A DNA stretch of 64,000 nucleotides from Diphasiastrum complanatum (Eukaryota > Streptophyta > Lycopodiopsida > Lycopodiales > Lycopodiaceae): positions 24,778,003 through 24,842,002 of the forward strand of contig CM055095.1 of assembly GCA_029204225.1 (NCBI GenBank). Direction: 5' to 3'. Positions 46,801 through 57,399 of the stretch are shown here, in pieces. A model generated the notes under the pieces. It was not told the origin of the DNA. It made no database searches and was given only the letters and a program-made list of their open reading frames with translations. Position numbers and translations under genes: made by a program. Position 1 is the first letter of the stretch. Every line of letters starts with the position of its first letter.

Positions 46801-47777
46801 AATGCCATTAAAGATGAAAAATACTCTTTATGATATGTCATATGAGAAGTGGCTCCACTATCAATCCACCAAGGATCAATGTCTCCATGATTAGCCAACA
46901 AGCAAGATGACATAACAAAAGCATCATTTGAAAGAAGCTCATCCCCACCCTCATCAATAGTTAGATTGGTTTGCTTTTCCCCTTGATCCCTCTTTTTCTT
47001 AAAACAATCACTAGCAAAATGCCCTTTGACTCCACAATAGAAACATTTTAGCTTAGATCTATCCTTCTTTTTGCCAAAAGTAGAGTGCTCACCTTGGTCT
47101 TGCCCTTTAGACCAATTGCTTTTACCTTTGCCCTTGAACTTGCCTTTAGAGAACATTGCCTCCTCTTCTCCTCCTTGAGATGTAGAAGATGCTCCCACTC
47201 TTGCTTGCAACCTGAATTCTTCAGCCAACAAGACCTCTTGCAAGTCTCCAACACTTGGTAAACATTTTTGGATAGCATAACTTTGAACAAGATTAGCATG
47301 ATCATCCAACAAGCCATTGAGAATCACTTGAACAAGCTCCTCATTATTTATGCCATCATTAATGCATGCTAACTCATCATTCAATGCTTTAACTCTCAAA
47401 ACAAAAGCATGTCCATTCTCACTCTTCTTTTGCATACAAGAAAAGATTTGCCTTCTTAAAGTCAACACTCTAGAAGTAGACTTGGATTCATAAACCTTCT
47501 TCAAGGCTTCCCAAGCTTCACTAGATGATGTGCACTTACCAACCTCTTTGATAAGCTCATTTGTCACATTCATCTTGATCATGTGAAGGGCTTTCTTTGC
47601 CCTCTTGTCATACCTCAATTGTTCTTGAGGTGCCAAAGGTCTCTCCTCCACACCTACAACAATATCCATCAACTCATTCATCTCAAGCAAAGACTCCATC
47701 CTTACTTTCCAAGTAGAATAGTTGAGGGAGGTAAGCCTATCATTGCTTTCCAACATGTAGCCTCCATTTGTAGCCAT
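43827..47777 (-). CDS. Copia Gag-Pol polyprotein, intact
   Basis: A single frame of 1,316 codons. Gag: residues 1-245, with zinc knuckle CFYCGVKGHFASDC at 245-258. Protease: DSG at 306-308. Integrase: HHCC zinc site (H439, H444, C473, C476) and catalytic D503, D565, E601. RT: first Asp in QLDISNAFLNG (907) and YVDD at 992-995. RNase H: SDSDFAGD near 1156, SSSEAEY near 1197, FCDNLSA near 1234 and VADIFTK near 1283. Every catalytic residue I can check is present. Products would package, reverse-transcribe and integrate the element's RNA. The start ATG lies about 600 nt after the primer-binding site. The stop TGA overlaps the first bases of the 3' LTR. There is no separate frame or frameshift between Gag and Pol, as usual in plant Copia. 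Confidence 0.97.
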   Translation of the reverse strand: MATNGGYMLESNDRLTSLNYSTWKVRMESLLEMNELMDIVVGVEERPLAPQEQLRYDKRAKKALHMIKMNVTNELIKEVGKCTSSSEAWEALKKVYESKSTSRVLTLRRQIFSCMQKKSENGHAFVLRVKALNDELACINDGINNEELVQVILNGLLDDHANLVQSYAIQKCLPSVGDLQEVLLAEEFRLQARVGASSTSQGGEEEAMFSKGKFKGKGKSNWSKGQDQGEHSTFGKKKDRSKLKCFYCGVKGHFASDCFKKKRDQGEKQTNLTIDEGGDELLSNDAFVMSSCLLANHGDIDPWWIDSGATSHMTYHKEYFSSLMAFDGDRKVIYTANDGECAIKGIGTIPISLSTNRNIELKDVLLIPSITKNLLSVSQMLDKGFKVEFDGDACLIKKGCSIIAKGKRQGKLFKLDACVVANQVGCMANEQMSIQEVWHKRMGHLNYKALEVIAKKEVVRGLPKSLTCLNHVCEECALSKSHRLPYTRSISRSKMPFSLLHSDIHGVTTISNGGAKMYVTFIDDFSRFCWVYLLKSKDEVFDVFVKFKVAIETQFTTKIKCLRSDNGGEYISNKFKAFCDEHGIKREYTCPRTPQQNGVAERKNRTLCESAKAMRLNANLPKPFWSDALLCANFLCNRWPSVVLEGKTPFEALFGTKPNVKFLRTFGCICYFNITLDDRTKEDPSSRKGIFVGYSEVSKAYRIYVPSIKKVFTSRDVIFDEGNIPKVVSSDDGVAATNVLDDNGVDDTLDVDVEEASSSQIPRRTPRHKVKPSRLTYDGKGKQVVDGSNYAFLTSFDVPSCVDEARQEEEWIQAMDLEFEALMKNNTWRLVELPKGKSAIGCKWIFKVKTNQDGSINKFKARLVAKGYAQEHGIDYEETFAPVAKMVSIRVIISLATLYGWDLWQLDISNAFLNGDLEEEVYMEQPESYVSHSKPNHVCFLQKSLYGLKQAPRSWYARLNSFLLSQNFTMSEYDHSLYFRISANDVTILIIYVDDIILSGGNKEDIEDIKKALKKEFEVHDLGLLSYILGIEVIRTSQITFISQEKYAISILNRFHMVDANPIDTPMESHVKLTIRGNERSFEDITLYRKLIGSLIYLTITRPDLSYCVGRLSQFMQDPSIEHWKLGKRILRYISGTKDFGIVYRGSSPNLFGFSDSDFAGDLMDRKSINAHAIFIGDGAISWMSKKQATISLSSSEAEYKALTSCTKEMVWIKRMIMELHLLDFSESPIIFCDNLSAQSLASNPVFHARSKHIEVAYHFVREQVLAKEIKLEHVPSKECVADIFTKALGKDLFFKHRTSLGVLSKSMLKLVEEGV

Positions 47778-48374
47778 GTTGCAATGATTGATCTCTGATC
47801 TTTGACCTGTTCCAATGCACTAAGCACTCTCTTGAATCAACAAATGAAACACAAGAAGAAATCACAAAGATTTGGAACCTAAAACCTTACTTTTTCTCTC
47901 TTTTCCTCACTTTTTCCTTAATTTTAGCCACTAGTTTTATGATTTCTTGATCAAACCAAGACCAAACCTCAATATACTTGCTTTTCCCTCACTCCTAAGA
48001 TTGAAATACACTCTTGAATCATTCAGCAAACTGAAAATCAGAGGGTTACATCAATTTTGAAGTTTTTGACATGAAGAAGCAAGAAATTGAATCAAAAAAC
48101 TATATGCTAGAATGGAAAACTAATAGGATCTTGTTGGATCTTGCATCTCCCTCTTTCCAAAACAATTTTTGTCTCCTTATTCTGATAAGTACAGAGGGAA
48201 TTCGCCCTACTTCAATTGAAATGCATACAAATGATGTTTTGATCACAAAGATCCAATTTCTACACATAAATCAACAAGATTTTTAGCTAGAAACTTGATT
48301 GGAATGCTACAAAAGCAAACTCGCCCACAAATCTCTTCTAAATCTGGCAAAACCTGCACATTTGGCCGCCTAAT

Positions 48375-48386
48375 GCTCTGATACCA
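48375..48386 (-). other. Element A primer-binding site
   Basis: gctctgatacca, complement of TGGTATCAGAGC, directly adjoining the 5' LTR. Confidence 0.96.
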
Positions 48387-49039
48387 TGTGAAAAACTCAG
48401 ATCCAAAAGATGCTAAAGTTTCATAAAGATCTTGGCCATGGAAGTTATGCACATCTAGATTGAAAAAATGATAGAAATTGTGATGTTAAGCATACTAAAC
48501 ATCAACTAAACATCAAAATCTGATCATAAGCTTCCACAAACAGAAACTTGCTGTCCCTGTCCGTACTTCAGAGCCTACAACCTGCATTTCACACGTGTGA
48601 AGCCATAGCAACAAAGAAATCACAATTCTAGTGGCTAGAATGCAAGATATGAACAAAAAAGTGAGAGAGAAGAAGATGGATCTTCAAAGAGCATAACATT
48701 CATTCAATAGAATGAAAATGAGATATGTACATACTCGTGGAGATGGCTATTTATAGCAGCCATAGTGCCTCTTGGCCACTTGTCTTATGATAGGCTAAAA
48801 TTGGGGTCCAATAGGATTCACCCATATACCTAGAAATTTGGTCAAATAGGAATGCACCAAATTATGAGCCAATAGAAGAGCTCCACACTCGACCTCCTCT
48901 AATTAATGTGACCTCAAAAGTAGTGTACACATACTTTGGGCCTCTACATACATGTATGAACCTATCTCTAACTTTTATTTGGCCATAGGCCTACAAAATC
49001 TCAAGTTAGGAAAATACTACTAGTTGACAATTTTTCACA
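48387..49039 (-). repeat. Element A 5' LTR
   Basis: 653 bases, apparently identical to the 3' LTR. Confidence 0.97.
48747..48756 (-). promoter_or_regulatory. TATA box in element A 5' LTR
   Basis: ctatttatag on the plus strand gives CTATAAATAG on the transcribed strand, about 360 nt before the LTR end. The palindromic G-box-like site lies on the other (3') side of it, closer to the primer-binding site, which is unusual for an upstream activator. Confidence 0.7.
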
Positions 49040-49341
49040 TTTGCAACAGCCCTATCCGTGTGTGTATTCTCCACACTTTTTGGCAAGAAAGAAGGGTTCT
49101 GGAAAAAGCTTTGTTGGAGGCTAACCTGATTCTTTGCTTGCTGGTTTTTTGAGTTTGTAATGCAATTTTAGGCTAAAATTTTCATCACACAAGGCTTGTA
49201 GGAGGGCAAGTTCCTACATCCATCTAATGTGTGGTTTTGACACATTTCGGCACTGATTTTTCAAATTTGATACTTGCTGGTTTTTGTGTCTTTTAGGGCA
49301 CATTTAGGGTTTGAAAAAGTTTATCTTCTTGGCTGGTTCTT

Positions 49342-49600
49342 ATGGCAAGAGATTTGGGAGCAATTCGTACTTGTTTGGGTGAAGATATGTTGGATGGCAC
49401 CAACTATTCTTCATGGAGTTGCAAGCTGAGATTTGGCATCGACGTGATGATCAAGCTCTTTCATTGATTTATCGGTAACAAGATCTATCTTATATCATTT
49501 GAGATTTTGCAAGACCTCTAAAAGTGCTCGAGAAACACTTTTAAAGATGTACCGAATAAAGGGTTCATCATTATGCTTTCTCCTCTCTACTTCATCCCCT
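49342..49600 (+). pseudogene. Element B Gag N-terminal remnant
   Basis: ATG at 49,342 opens a frame with LGEDMLDGTNYSSWSCKLR, the conserved N-terminal motif of Copia Gag, and stops after 42 codons. The next part in another frame (SARETLLKMYRIK) matches the WE.L...Y region. No zinc knuckle, protease or Pol follows. Confidence 0.75.
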
Positions 49601-50635
49601 TTGAAGGTAGAAGAGCAAAGACATGCAAAGTTTGATCATTGTCTTTCTACAAGTACAAGTTTGCATCGGAGTGTTGGTATGGTAGAGCATTCTTCTTCTC
49701 TTGAGTCATTTGTTCCAAAAGATGGATGCATTAGTGAAGAACTTTATGAGAAAGCTTCTCAAGTTAATGTTTTGGAAAAGGCTGAAATTAAGCATTCTTT
49801 GAAGCCATTTTGTACTAATGGAGGAGGGGAAAAAATCATGTCAATTAGTACATTGATTCAAATGGGCAAGTTGCTGGTTTATTTCTTGAAGATGGTGGAC
49901 AACAAATTTAGCCATGGTTTATTGATCTTTTTCAACCTATGTTAGATCGTGAGCATCCTATTATGCATCGGGAATGGCCTGTAGAAGGTTTTTGGACAGC
50001 AAGGTCCACATTTGGAACACTTTGGACAACAAAGTGCTGGTGAGTTTGTGGTTGTTGGACAGCCTGCTATAGCCTCTTATTGGTTGTCCGAGTCTTTGTG
50101 GGATAGCAAAGAATCTTATTAGCTTGGAGGATTCACACATGCCTCACCAAAATCAGTACCTTATGCTGATTTTCATGTTTTGATGCTTACTTCTTATGAT
50201 GACGGTGTTGCCTTACCTAGTGTTGGTGAGCAGATCATTGACAATAAGATTCAAGAGGATATGATGGTAAAAGAGTATCATGTTCTTCTTTATGTTTCTC
50301 GTGGTAAGAAGACTTACTGAATCATGTGGGAACCATTGATGGATTTACAATCCATATTTCGGCTTGTGGCTGGTTTTTTGGTTACCTACTTTGGATGGAG
50401 CATGCTTGTCTTCACTCTTCGACTTGATGCTACCGCACTTCATATCCTACATCTCTTCTACATCGGCCATGATTGGGGTTGAGATTTCGGCTACTTCGAC
50501 AACTTTGAGTTGGAGTTTTTTTTCTTTTTCTTTCGCTACATGAAGTTTTGGGCAACACGAACATTTTGCATTTTGTTGCAAATTTTCCATTCTACCATGT
50601 CATGTTATGTTTTTTACATTATCATTTAAGGAGGG
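49601..50635 (+). other. Element B internal region without Pol
   Basis: One frame (to 49,945) stays open but has no retroviral motif. The rest has stops in all frames. It ends in the polypurine tract aaggaggg. This filler fits a large non-autonomous retrotransposon derivative that depends on another Copia element. Confidence 0.6.
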
Positions 50636-51080
50636 TGTTAGAAATAATAAATGATAATGTTAGTTTCCCATAGGTTAATTTGACCCAAAAGGTCGAGACT
50701 TGTGTAACCATGGGTAAGGTTTATTATTTAGCCCATGTTAAGCTAGTTTTAGCTAAGTTGGACCCAATCTTGGTCTAGTAATAACTCGTGGGTCCAAGTA
50801 AAGTCTAATTATGTTAAGGGGCCCTATCTTGACTTTTGGGGGTGCCCTATCATTAGTAGTGGATAAGTTTAGAGTTTGGAAGGTTCTAGAACTTAGGATT
50901 TGGAAGATTCTGGGCCCTTAGAAGGCCTATTTATATGTACTCATCATTCATTTTTAATTCATTCACTTTCTAGCATTGCTACTACTTTCTCTCTCCTTGA
51001 GGGCACCTAACTCTCTCCCTCTTCTTGTATATGGAGATTGGATGTTAGAAGGATCTTGACACTTTGATTTTGAAACTACA
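50636..51080 (+). repeat. Element B 3' LTR
   Basis: 445 bases, TGTTAGAAATAA to gaaactaca. Contains an 87-base block (actcgtgggtcc... to agtttagag) missing from the left LTR. Confidence 0.88.
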
Positions 51081-51558
51081 TATTACTCGTATAGATTGTT
51101 GCTTTTATATATTAGAAAATCTAAATCTAATCTACTCCTAGATCCCTCCTGGAGATACCTCCTGGATCTAGCCCCCAAGCCATGCCATGTGATAACAAGA
51201 GGAGAAGAGCTCTACTGGTAACCTAGACCAAAAGACGTCGACAAAACAATCACTACCTCAATATATAGAGAGTAGGATCATGTGCATGAGCACATGCAAT
51301 TCCCATGCAGATCAACTATAAATAGGTCACAACTCTTTATGCATACCTCCTACCTATATCAGTCACACCTACATGCACTACTCCATATGTCTCAATTAGA
51401 GTGTCTGGGTCCTCTCAAGGTCATTAGTCACCAACAAGCCTCGACGTGGAATATAATCTAGGCATGACCAATAATCTTGAACACCAGAGGGTCGGTCTAC
51501 CATATCAGGACTATTCCATGTCTTAGGACTACCATATTAGCTGAATATGGCCATAACA
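51081..51558 (-). mobile_element. Gypsy-type 3' LTR (minus strand)
   Basis: Reverse-strand LTR starting TGTTATGGCCATATTCAGC at 51,558 and related to that at 29,329-29,798. The U5 end near 51,081-51,150 is diverged and meets element B's right LTR, so its exact end is uncertain. A polypurine tract (aagggaggaagaa on the minus strand) lies at 51,559-51,571. Confidence 0.78.
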
Positions 51559-51760
51559 TTCTTCCTCCCTTAAACAGGTTCTGTCCTCAGAACAAGAAAA
51601 AGAAAACATGAAACTATTCCTTAAGCTTTCAAATCTTGCCCATGAACCATTATTCTTAGTCTGATTCTTCCACCTGAATAAGTACTCAGAGATGCAACAA
51701 TTTTTAAATTGCCTGCCTCTATTCACAAATACTAACTCAAATTCCAAAAGATACACTAAG
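51559..51760 (-). pseudogene. Gypsy Pol C-terminus, chromodomain remnant
   Basis: The minus-strand frame reads EYLFRWKNQTKNNGSWARFE, which follows the EYLVKWKG..x..TWE pattern of the chromodomain at the end of chromovirus integrases, then SEDRTCLREEECYG into the polypurine tract and LTR. Chromodomains in this position guide integration to modified histones. The rest of Pol is not found upstream. Confidence 0.7.
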
Positions 51761-53640
51761 CTATAATTTTATAAGAATCATTCTGAAATCTTTTCCACAA
51801 GGAAAGTCACTAGATTTCAAGAATATTCTTTCAAACCGATTCTTAAACAAATTATGAGTTCCAAATTCTACAATCAACCAAGTAATTAAAGACCATTTTA
51901 TACACATGTCTTTAACAAGATAAACTTTATACAATCACCTAGAACAATATCTAGAGATTACAAAGTTCTGCTGAATTCCAACTAGACATCTTCGACGAGA
52001 GCGACAGACTCAACTACTTCTATGCGAAGTATCCGAAGTGTCCGAAGTATCCGAAGTGCACGACTTCATAGACAACTTCAACAAGTCATTATTTCTAAAC
52101 AGTCTGCGGAAATACACTATCTTCGCAACAGTCTGCAGAAATGAACTGTTTGTTGCACAATTTTGAGAAAAATATGACAATTTTCAACAATGACTTCTTT
52201 TCACATATTTCAAAGAAGTAAATTATTTGTCGACTTTTTCGCATTTTTCCAAAATGCGACAATACAGTCTACTTCAACAAATGAACTATTTTTCATCACT
52301 TCCGCATTTTTTCAAAATGCGAAAAATGCCAGAAACTCGTCCACATCAGCGATCTCGAGTCGCCTAACTTATGTATACTTGTGTAGATGTCGTTGTACTT
52401 CAAATATCTCTTAAGTACAACCAATTACATAGTTAATTTAAACTAGTCTTGTAATTATATTTTAGTTAACCATTTCTTGTAATTACAAGTACACTGGTTA
52501 TAAATACACCTTCAGCTCGCATCAATCGATGAGGCTCCGTGATGCATTTAAATAATTCATTATAGCAGAATTCATTTAGCATCCAAGTTACGCCTCCATT
52601 CTGGGTGTAACACTTTGTGTTGTTCAAGATTTCAGTGTAATATACACGCAACACATTCTTTCTTTCTGTGTCTAACGTAGATATTTGTGTTGTGATCTGA
52701 TTACACTTTCATACTGCTAATTTACTGCTTGCTCACACTTGTTCACTCACTCTGATCAAAACACGGACGTCTACGACTCCTTAGTTTCTGATCAGACGAC
52801 GACTGTCCACGACGCCTGAGGAACCAACATTATCATGATCAGACTGCATTGTCATTCTAAAATTTTGAACTGAACTTCATAACTGAAACTATTTCTTTAA
52901 TCTCTTCGGTGGATTGTACTCGTGTTTGTTTTAGTACGAATATTTCATGATCCTGTCAGTGAGAACGCATGTGCTGTGATTTTATTTCTGCATTTACAAT
53001 CTTTCAGACTGTTCTTGCTTGTAGTAGCCCATAGTAACGAGAGAGTCATTTCCGCAAGTATTTACTTCCCTCTTCCTTCCTTCTCACATCCAACAACAAA
53101 TGTTTAGTACCTGCAAATTTGAAAAGATAGCAACAAACGGTTGCAAGCATTACAACATTATCACACAATGTCATATAACCAAGAGCGCCAATGGTTAGAG
53201 CTCCCACGTGATAAAAATGCAACAGTTCATGTACTCATGGCAACACGTTCTTTCTTTCTGTGTCTAACGTAGATATTTGTGTTGTGATCCGATTTTTATT
53301 ACAACATTATCACACAATGTCATATAACCAAGAGTGCCAATGGTTAGAGCTCCCACGTGATAAAAATGCAAGAAGTTTTTAAAGAATGAATTTAAAACCA
53401 AACAAAAAACACATGGAAATAGAGTCAATCTTGAGTGATTATCTTGCACTAAATTTCAACAAAATTATATGAAAAAATTAACAAAAATGGAACACTTTCC
53501 AAGGGAGGAAGAAAATTCAAAAGTCCCGCCAAGAACAACACTACAATATATTATAAGAGGAAACCTAAACCCAAGTGGCATTTAGAAATGAATGCCGGGT
53601 GACATCTGAAAAGGTGGTGCCGTAACGTCGTGCATTCCTT
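51761..53640. other. Spacer with dispersed local duplications, possible old LTR
   Basis: Near 52,020 four copies of a 9- to 10-base cgaagt(a/g)tc unit occur. Near 52,498 gttataaatacacc resembles a TATA box and the surrounding sequence resembles a solo LTR, without provable ends. Two pairs of direct repeats are listed separately. No gene is seen. Confidence 0.4.
52650..53371. repeat. Interleaved direct duplications
   Basis: A 45-base block (ttctttctgtgtctaacgta...) occurs at about 52,657 and 53,249, and a 71-base block (tacaacattatcacacaatg...) at 53,151-53,221 and 53,300-53,370. In the second occurrence the blocks lie next to each other, so a segment was copied and pasted locally. Confidence 0.85.
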
Positions 53641-53679
53641 GCAACTTCACTCCTCTTTCTCAACAACAACAAATCTCTC

Positions 53680-53881
53680 CCTCCGCTATTTAAACAACCC
53701 TTCACTCCTTCATCTCTAAAGCACAGTACACAACGCGTTGCTGCTACAAATATATATCGTGCATGATCGCTATTTTCTTCTTCTTATATTCGTATACATC
53801 GACGAGCTTGGAGTTGTGAAGAATTGATTCATCCAGTATTGGAGCTTCTTGTGCAGCTGTTACTGATCCAAACAGGACTAG
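53680..53881 (+). promoter_or_regulatory. Promoter and non-coding first exon of the small membrane-protein gene
   Basis: A TATA-like ctatttaaac at about 53,687 is followed by an unstructured C/T- and A-rich leader with caacaacaac-type sequence nearby, typical of plant promoters. The exon ends at 53,881 with the donor G/GTTGGT, starting a 1.1-kb leader intron to 54,997. Confidence 0.5.
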
Positions 53882-55043
53882 GTTGGTTCTCGATCCTGCC
53901 GTTTCACTGGAACCCTTATTTTGTTTCTACCTCTATAGCTTTACCTCTATAGTATTAATATTGTTTTTGTAGCGTCGGTTTAATGTTATCGTCAATTGAC
54001 CTTTAAGATGTAACATTACGATCCTATTTCGTGTTAGCAAATATGTTTGTTTTGTTTTGGTGGTTGCTTCTGTACAGTACTGTTTTGATAGCTTCTATAG
54101 TTTCTCTTGTGATATGTTCAGAAGCAAAAGCGGATCTGATCAGAAGAAAGAACAGACATTAAACTTTTGATCTAATGATCGTTGTGTTTATAGTGGTAGT
54201 AATTTGTGGTTGTAAAAAGACACGAATCAATGGAAGATGTCGTTTGTTACATGTTAACTGTATTTTTTCGTCTTGGCAAATATTTTTCTTTCTTTATTTT
54301 GGGGTTTTGACTTTTCCTTGTCATAAACTGCATGTTGTTAATTCAACTGAAAAATGATACAGGGCTCAAAAATTTCCTTCGATTATGTGAACTACGATAA
54401 TCATTTGCATGTAGATTTGAAATCGGATCTCGGATTGACCGGGCAACTGGCTACTTTCTGTGATCTGCGTCTCCTGCATTGCTTCCATTTCATTCTCACT
54501 CTTAGAACTGATCTCTCTTCGATAATTACCTTCCAAAATACACTTTAATGACAAAAATCACATACATATTTATAAATCTCCTTGTTGGCTTTTTGATATT
54601 TTCGCATTTGATTATGGACGGATTTGGAAAATTGACCTAGTCGGTAATTTTAAACATTTTGAAGTTGAATCATATATAAACACGACGTTTTTGGGGGGTC
54701 GACGGAGGGTTTCAATTTATTCAGCGTTTAGCAAAATCTGAACCGACTAAGGGTTTTCCTGCACATAGACCCTTTGGCACAGCTGAATTTCTGGGAATAA
54801 TGCTTGTTGATTCTTGCTAAGCCTTGTAGTTATTAGTTTCATCAGCGTATTATTGCCTTCTCAGTGAATCCAAGAGAAGCTGGCAATTCATGTGAACGTT
54901 TTTCATAATTGGGCTTTCCTGAAGTGGGCTGTAGTTTAGAATCAAAAGTTTTTTGTGAGCAATGTGAGGTTCTTAGCTCTTAGTTTATGATTTTCAGGCG
55001 TAGATCGAGTGGTCACAAGCAAGACATTACTTTCTGGTTATAC

Positions 55044-55451
55044 ATGGATCCGACAAGAATTATTGTACCAGTATTTGGCATGACTGCTGCCGCTGCCATT
55101 GCTTCCTTATACTACATTTTGGGCTTAAACAATTTGAATGACGTAAGTGCAGCATGGCTACCGCTGTTACTGTGATCAAAATATACATAGCCTCATGTAC
55201 AGCAGTAAAATGTTCATCCTTTTTTTCATCAATTTTGTATAATTTTGCTTATCATCAATTACGTGTATTTTAACCTGGGAACAGATCATTAGTATTATCA
55301 GAGAAAATGGGATAATATTGATATTTTTATGCAGAAAGCCTCGCATAAATGTATGGAAGGAGAGGAGCTGGAAGAGTTTCCCCAACAACTTGATGTGAAT
55401 GATGAGAGGGATATCAATTCAAAAGTTGAGATATATGCTTTGTCAAAATAA
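55044..55451 (+). CDS. Small single-pass membrane protein (71 residues), two coding exons
   Basis: Coding exon 1 is 55,044-55,142 (ATG in TACATGGAT, in an exon that begins at 54,998 after a TTTTCAG acceptor). It ends AAC-GAC/GTAAGT, in phase 0. Intron 55,143-55,334. Coding exon 2 is 55,335-55,451 after TTATGCAG, ending TAA. Residues 6-29 (IIVPVFGMTAAAAIASLYYI) form one clear transmembrane helix; residues 34-71 are a hydrophilic acidic tail (GEELEEFPQQLDVNDERD). There is no cleavable-signal pattern; the N-terminus is short, so a tail in the cytosol or an organelle matrix is possible. I do not recognise the family. Clean splice sites, no internal stop and a promoter upstream make this the best host gene in the window. 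Confidence 0.65.
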
Positions 55452-56919
55452 CTGAAGAAAATAATGTCCTTGCATTTTCTCCTACTAACAATAAGCTTTG
55501 CTCATTCAAGCTCAAATGTGATAAAGCATGCTCATGCGTTGATAAGGCATGCTCATTCAAGCTCAACGCAAATTACTTCTACTTAGTTGTTGATTAGGTA
55601 TGCACATGGTTACATGAATTATCAAGCATAGTGTTTGACATATGATCCAACAAAAGAAACTTTTCGTATTTTCCTCTTGCATATTAATGCTAAAGCTTCA
55701 TTTCAAAGAACTTGCATATATTAATAGGAATTGAATGTTCATGATTAATCACAAAGCTCCAAAATATAAAAGGACTATGATGTAACATCCTGTAGAAAGA
55801 ATGTAATCCTAATCATTATCAAACCTCATAGTCCATCTAAGCTAGGTGACATTATTCTTGATTGAAAAGATTTTTTGGTTACATGTTTTTTTTTTTCTTT
55901 CAAAGTTTGAATATATAGCAATTTAAGGTTTATCAATCACGAAGCTCCAAAATTTTACTGCCATGAATGAACATCGTTTGGAACAATTTAATCGTAGTCA
56001 TGATCAAACATCATAGTGAATCTAAGTTAAATATCAAGTCTTCCTTGTAGAAATTTTTTATTTTGTGATGTTTATACTACACATCATCACGAAATCTAAG
56101 CACCCTTTATTTTCTAACCACTTGTAGATCACTTATTTGGGAAAAAGTGATCATTTGAGCATTATCATGAAATATCATTACAATTTCTATTTCCTTCTGA
56201 ATGAAATATTCTTGCATGGATGAGATTCAGCTTTATAATGACCATGACTAACAATTTGTGTTCCATGTTGCATTATCACAAAGCTTGGTTTCCATGGAAT
56301 TGTCTTTGTAATGGCTTATTTGTGAGATTGTTCACTAATAAAGACAAGTCATAGGAGTACTAAGTGTTGTGAGAAATCAATGTACAATACAGTCATGGTG
56401 GATGATCATGATGGGGAATTGATGACAAAAAGTCTTTAATTTGCAGGGAATAGAGGCATTGTTAATATTCCTAGATCTTTAGTAGTTTAATTTGTTGCTC
56501 TAATGTATATAGAAGTATGAAATGTCATTGGCATATTGATGTAGCATGCCATTGGATTGTATTGCTCATAATGTGCAAGAGGTTATGTAAAGTGGACTAC
56601 TTTGATTAGCATAATGCCTATATTGGATTCTAAGAGTCTGCTTTGAAGATATTCCTATCAATTACTGTGAACAAGGGACATTACTACAAGATGGCTTTCA
56701 TATTTAAATATGTTTGTAAAGAATATAGCATAATCTAGTACAACTCAATCAAAACAACATACATATGTAAATTAGCTCACATTGCACAAATAGTTGCCAA
56801 TCATCACCCATGGTATGCCATTCACAAAATCATGGCACAATGTCTTCTTATGTGGTGATCGTAAACGGTGTTTAGAATAAATTTTTGTTAGAAGTTTTAA
56901 CTTGCCTCAATCACATGTG

Positions 56920-56922
<3 letters not shown>
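55452..56922. other. No gene seen; downstream of the small membrane-protein gene
   Basis: AT-rich, with small local repeats (gcatgctcattcaagctcaa near 55,497-55,565). No open frame of note. Confidence 0.5.

Positions 56923-57013
<91 letters not shown>
56923..57013. repeat. (AT)n microsatellite, 91 bases
   Basis: Uninterrupted AT tract. Confidence 0.98.
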
Positions 57014-57015
<2 letters not shown>

Positions 57016-57399
57016 TATCCAAGTCAAGTTGGATGTTGCATGCGGTAGTTACTTGATAACATTCACTTGACGAGATTCTACACTATATTACTTGCTCTAT
57101 AATAAAAAACAACTATAAAGTTGTTTTCCTCGTTCCCATGGGTGGTGTTGAAATGACTTGTATAGTATGAGAAGCATGTCTAGTTTCACAATTACACATT
57201 CCTCTCTTAGAAGGGTGGTACTAGGTCTACTAGTCCATCACTCCCTTGGGTTGATTCTAAACCAGGCTTATTGGAATACGTGTGTTTACGGCTTGACTTA
57301 ATTAAGCACTTGCTCTCAAGGGTATTCATCATATTCTGACATACTTGGAGGTGAAATGTCCATCACATTTTGACGAATCTAGCTAGTTATAAAAAAAAT

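Larger units (their letters stand above)
43179..49039 (-). mobile_element. Copia element A, complete, identical LTRs
   Basis: Two 653-base LTRs (43,179-43,831 and 48,387-49,039) start TGTGAAAAA and end TTTTTCACA, and reading them side by side I find no difference. TTTGC flanks the element on both sides (43,174-43,178 and 49,040-49,044). The primer-binding site, polypurine tract and one uninterrupted Gag-Pol frame are all present. Total length 5,861 bp. This is the signature of a very recent insertion of a potentially autonomous element. Confidence 0.98.
42552..51080 (+). mobile_element. LTR element B, non-autonomous, hosting element A
   Basis: Left LTR 42,552-42,909, primer-binding site TGGTATCAGAGCC at 42,910-42,922, right LTR 50,636-51,080 and polypurine tract aaggaggg at 50,628-50,635, all in plus orientation. 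Without the nested element A the total is about 2.67 kb. The only retroviral coding sequence is a Gag N-terminal remnant (49,342-49,600). LTRs differ by many substitutions and by an 87-base block present only in the right LTR. Flanking 5-mers (tatag, tatta) do not match exactly, so the target duplication has decayed. Confidence 0.88.

Noticed and set aside
49499-49945. 148-codon frame in element B as a functional gene
   Set aside because: Starts within a frame-broken Gag remnant and shows no motif beyond it; the rest looks like filler of a non-autonomous element.
52195-52832. A complete solo LTR
   Set aside because: A TATA-like box and TG/CA-like ends exist, but no flanking duplication or second copy could be shown.
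53170-53221. A tRNA gene
   Set aside because: Only an A-box-like stretch is present; no cloverleaf, anticodon stem or B-box could be fitted.
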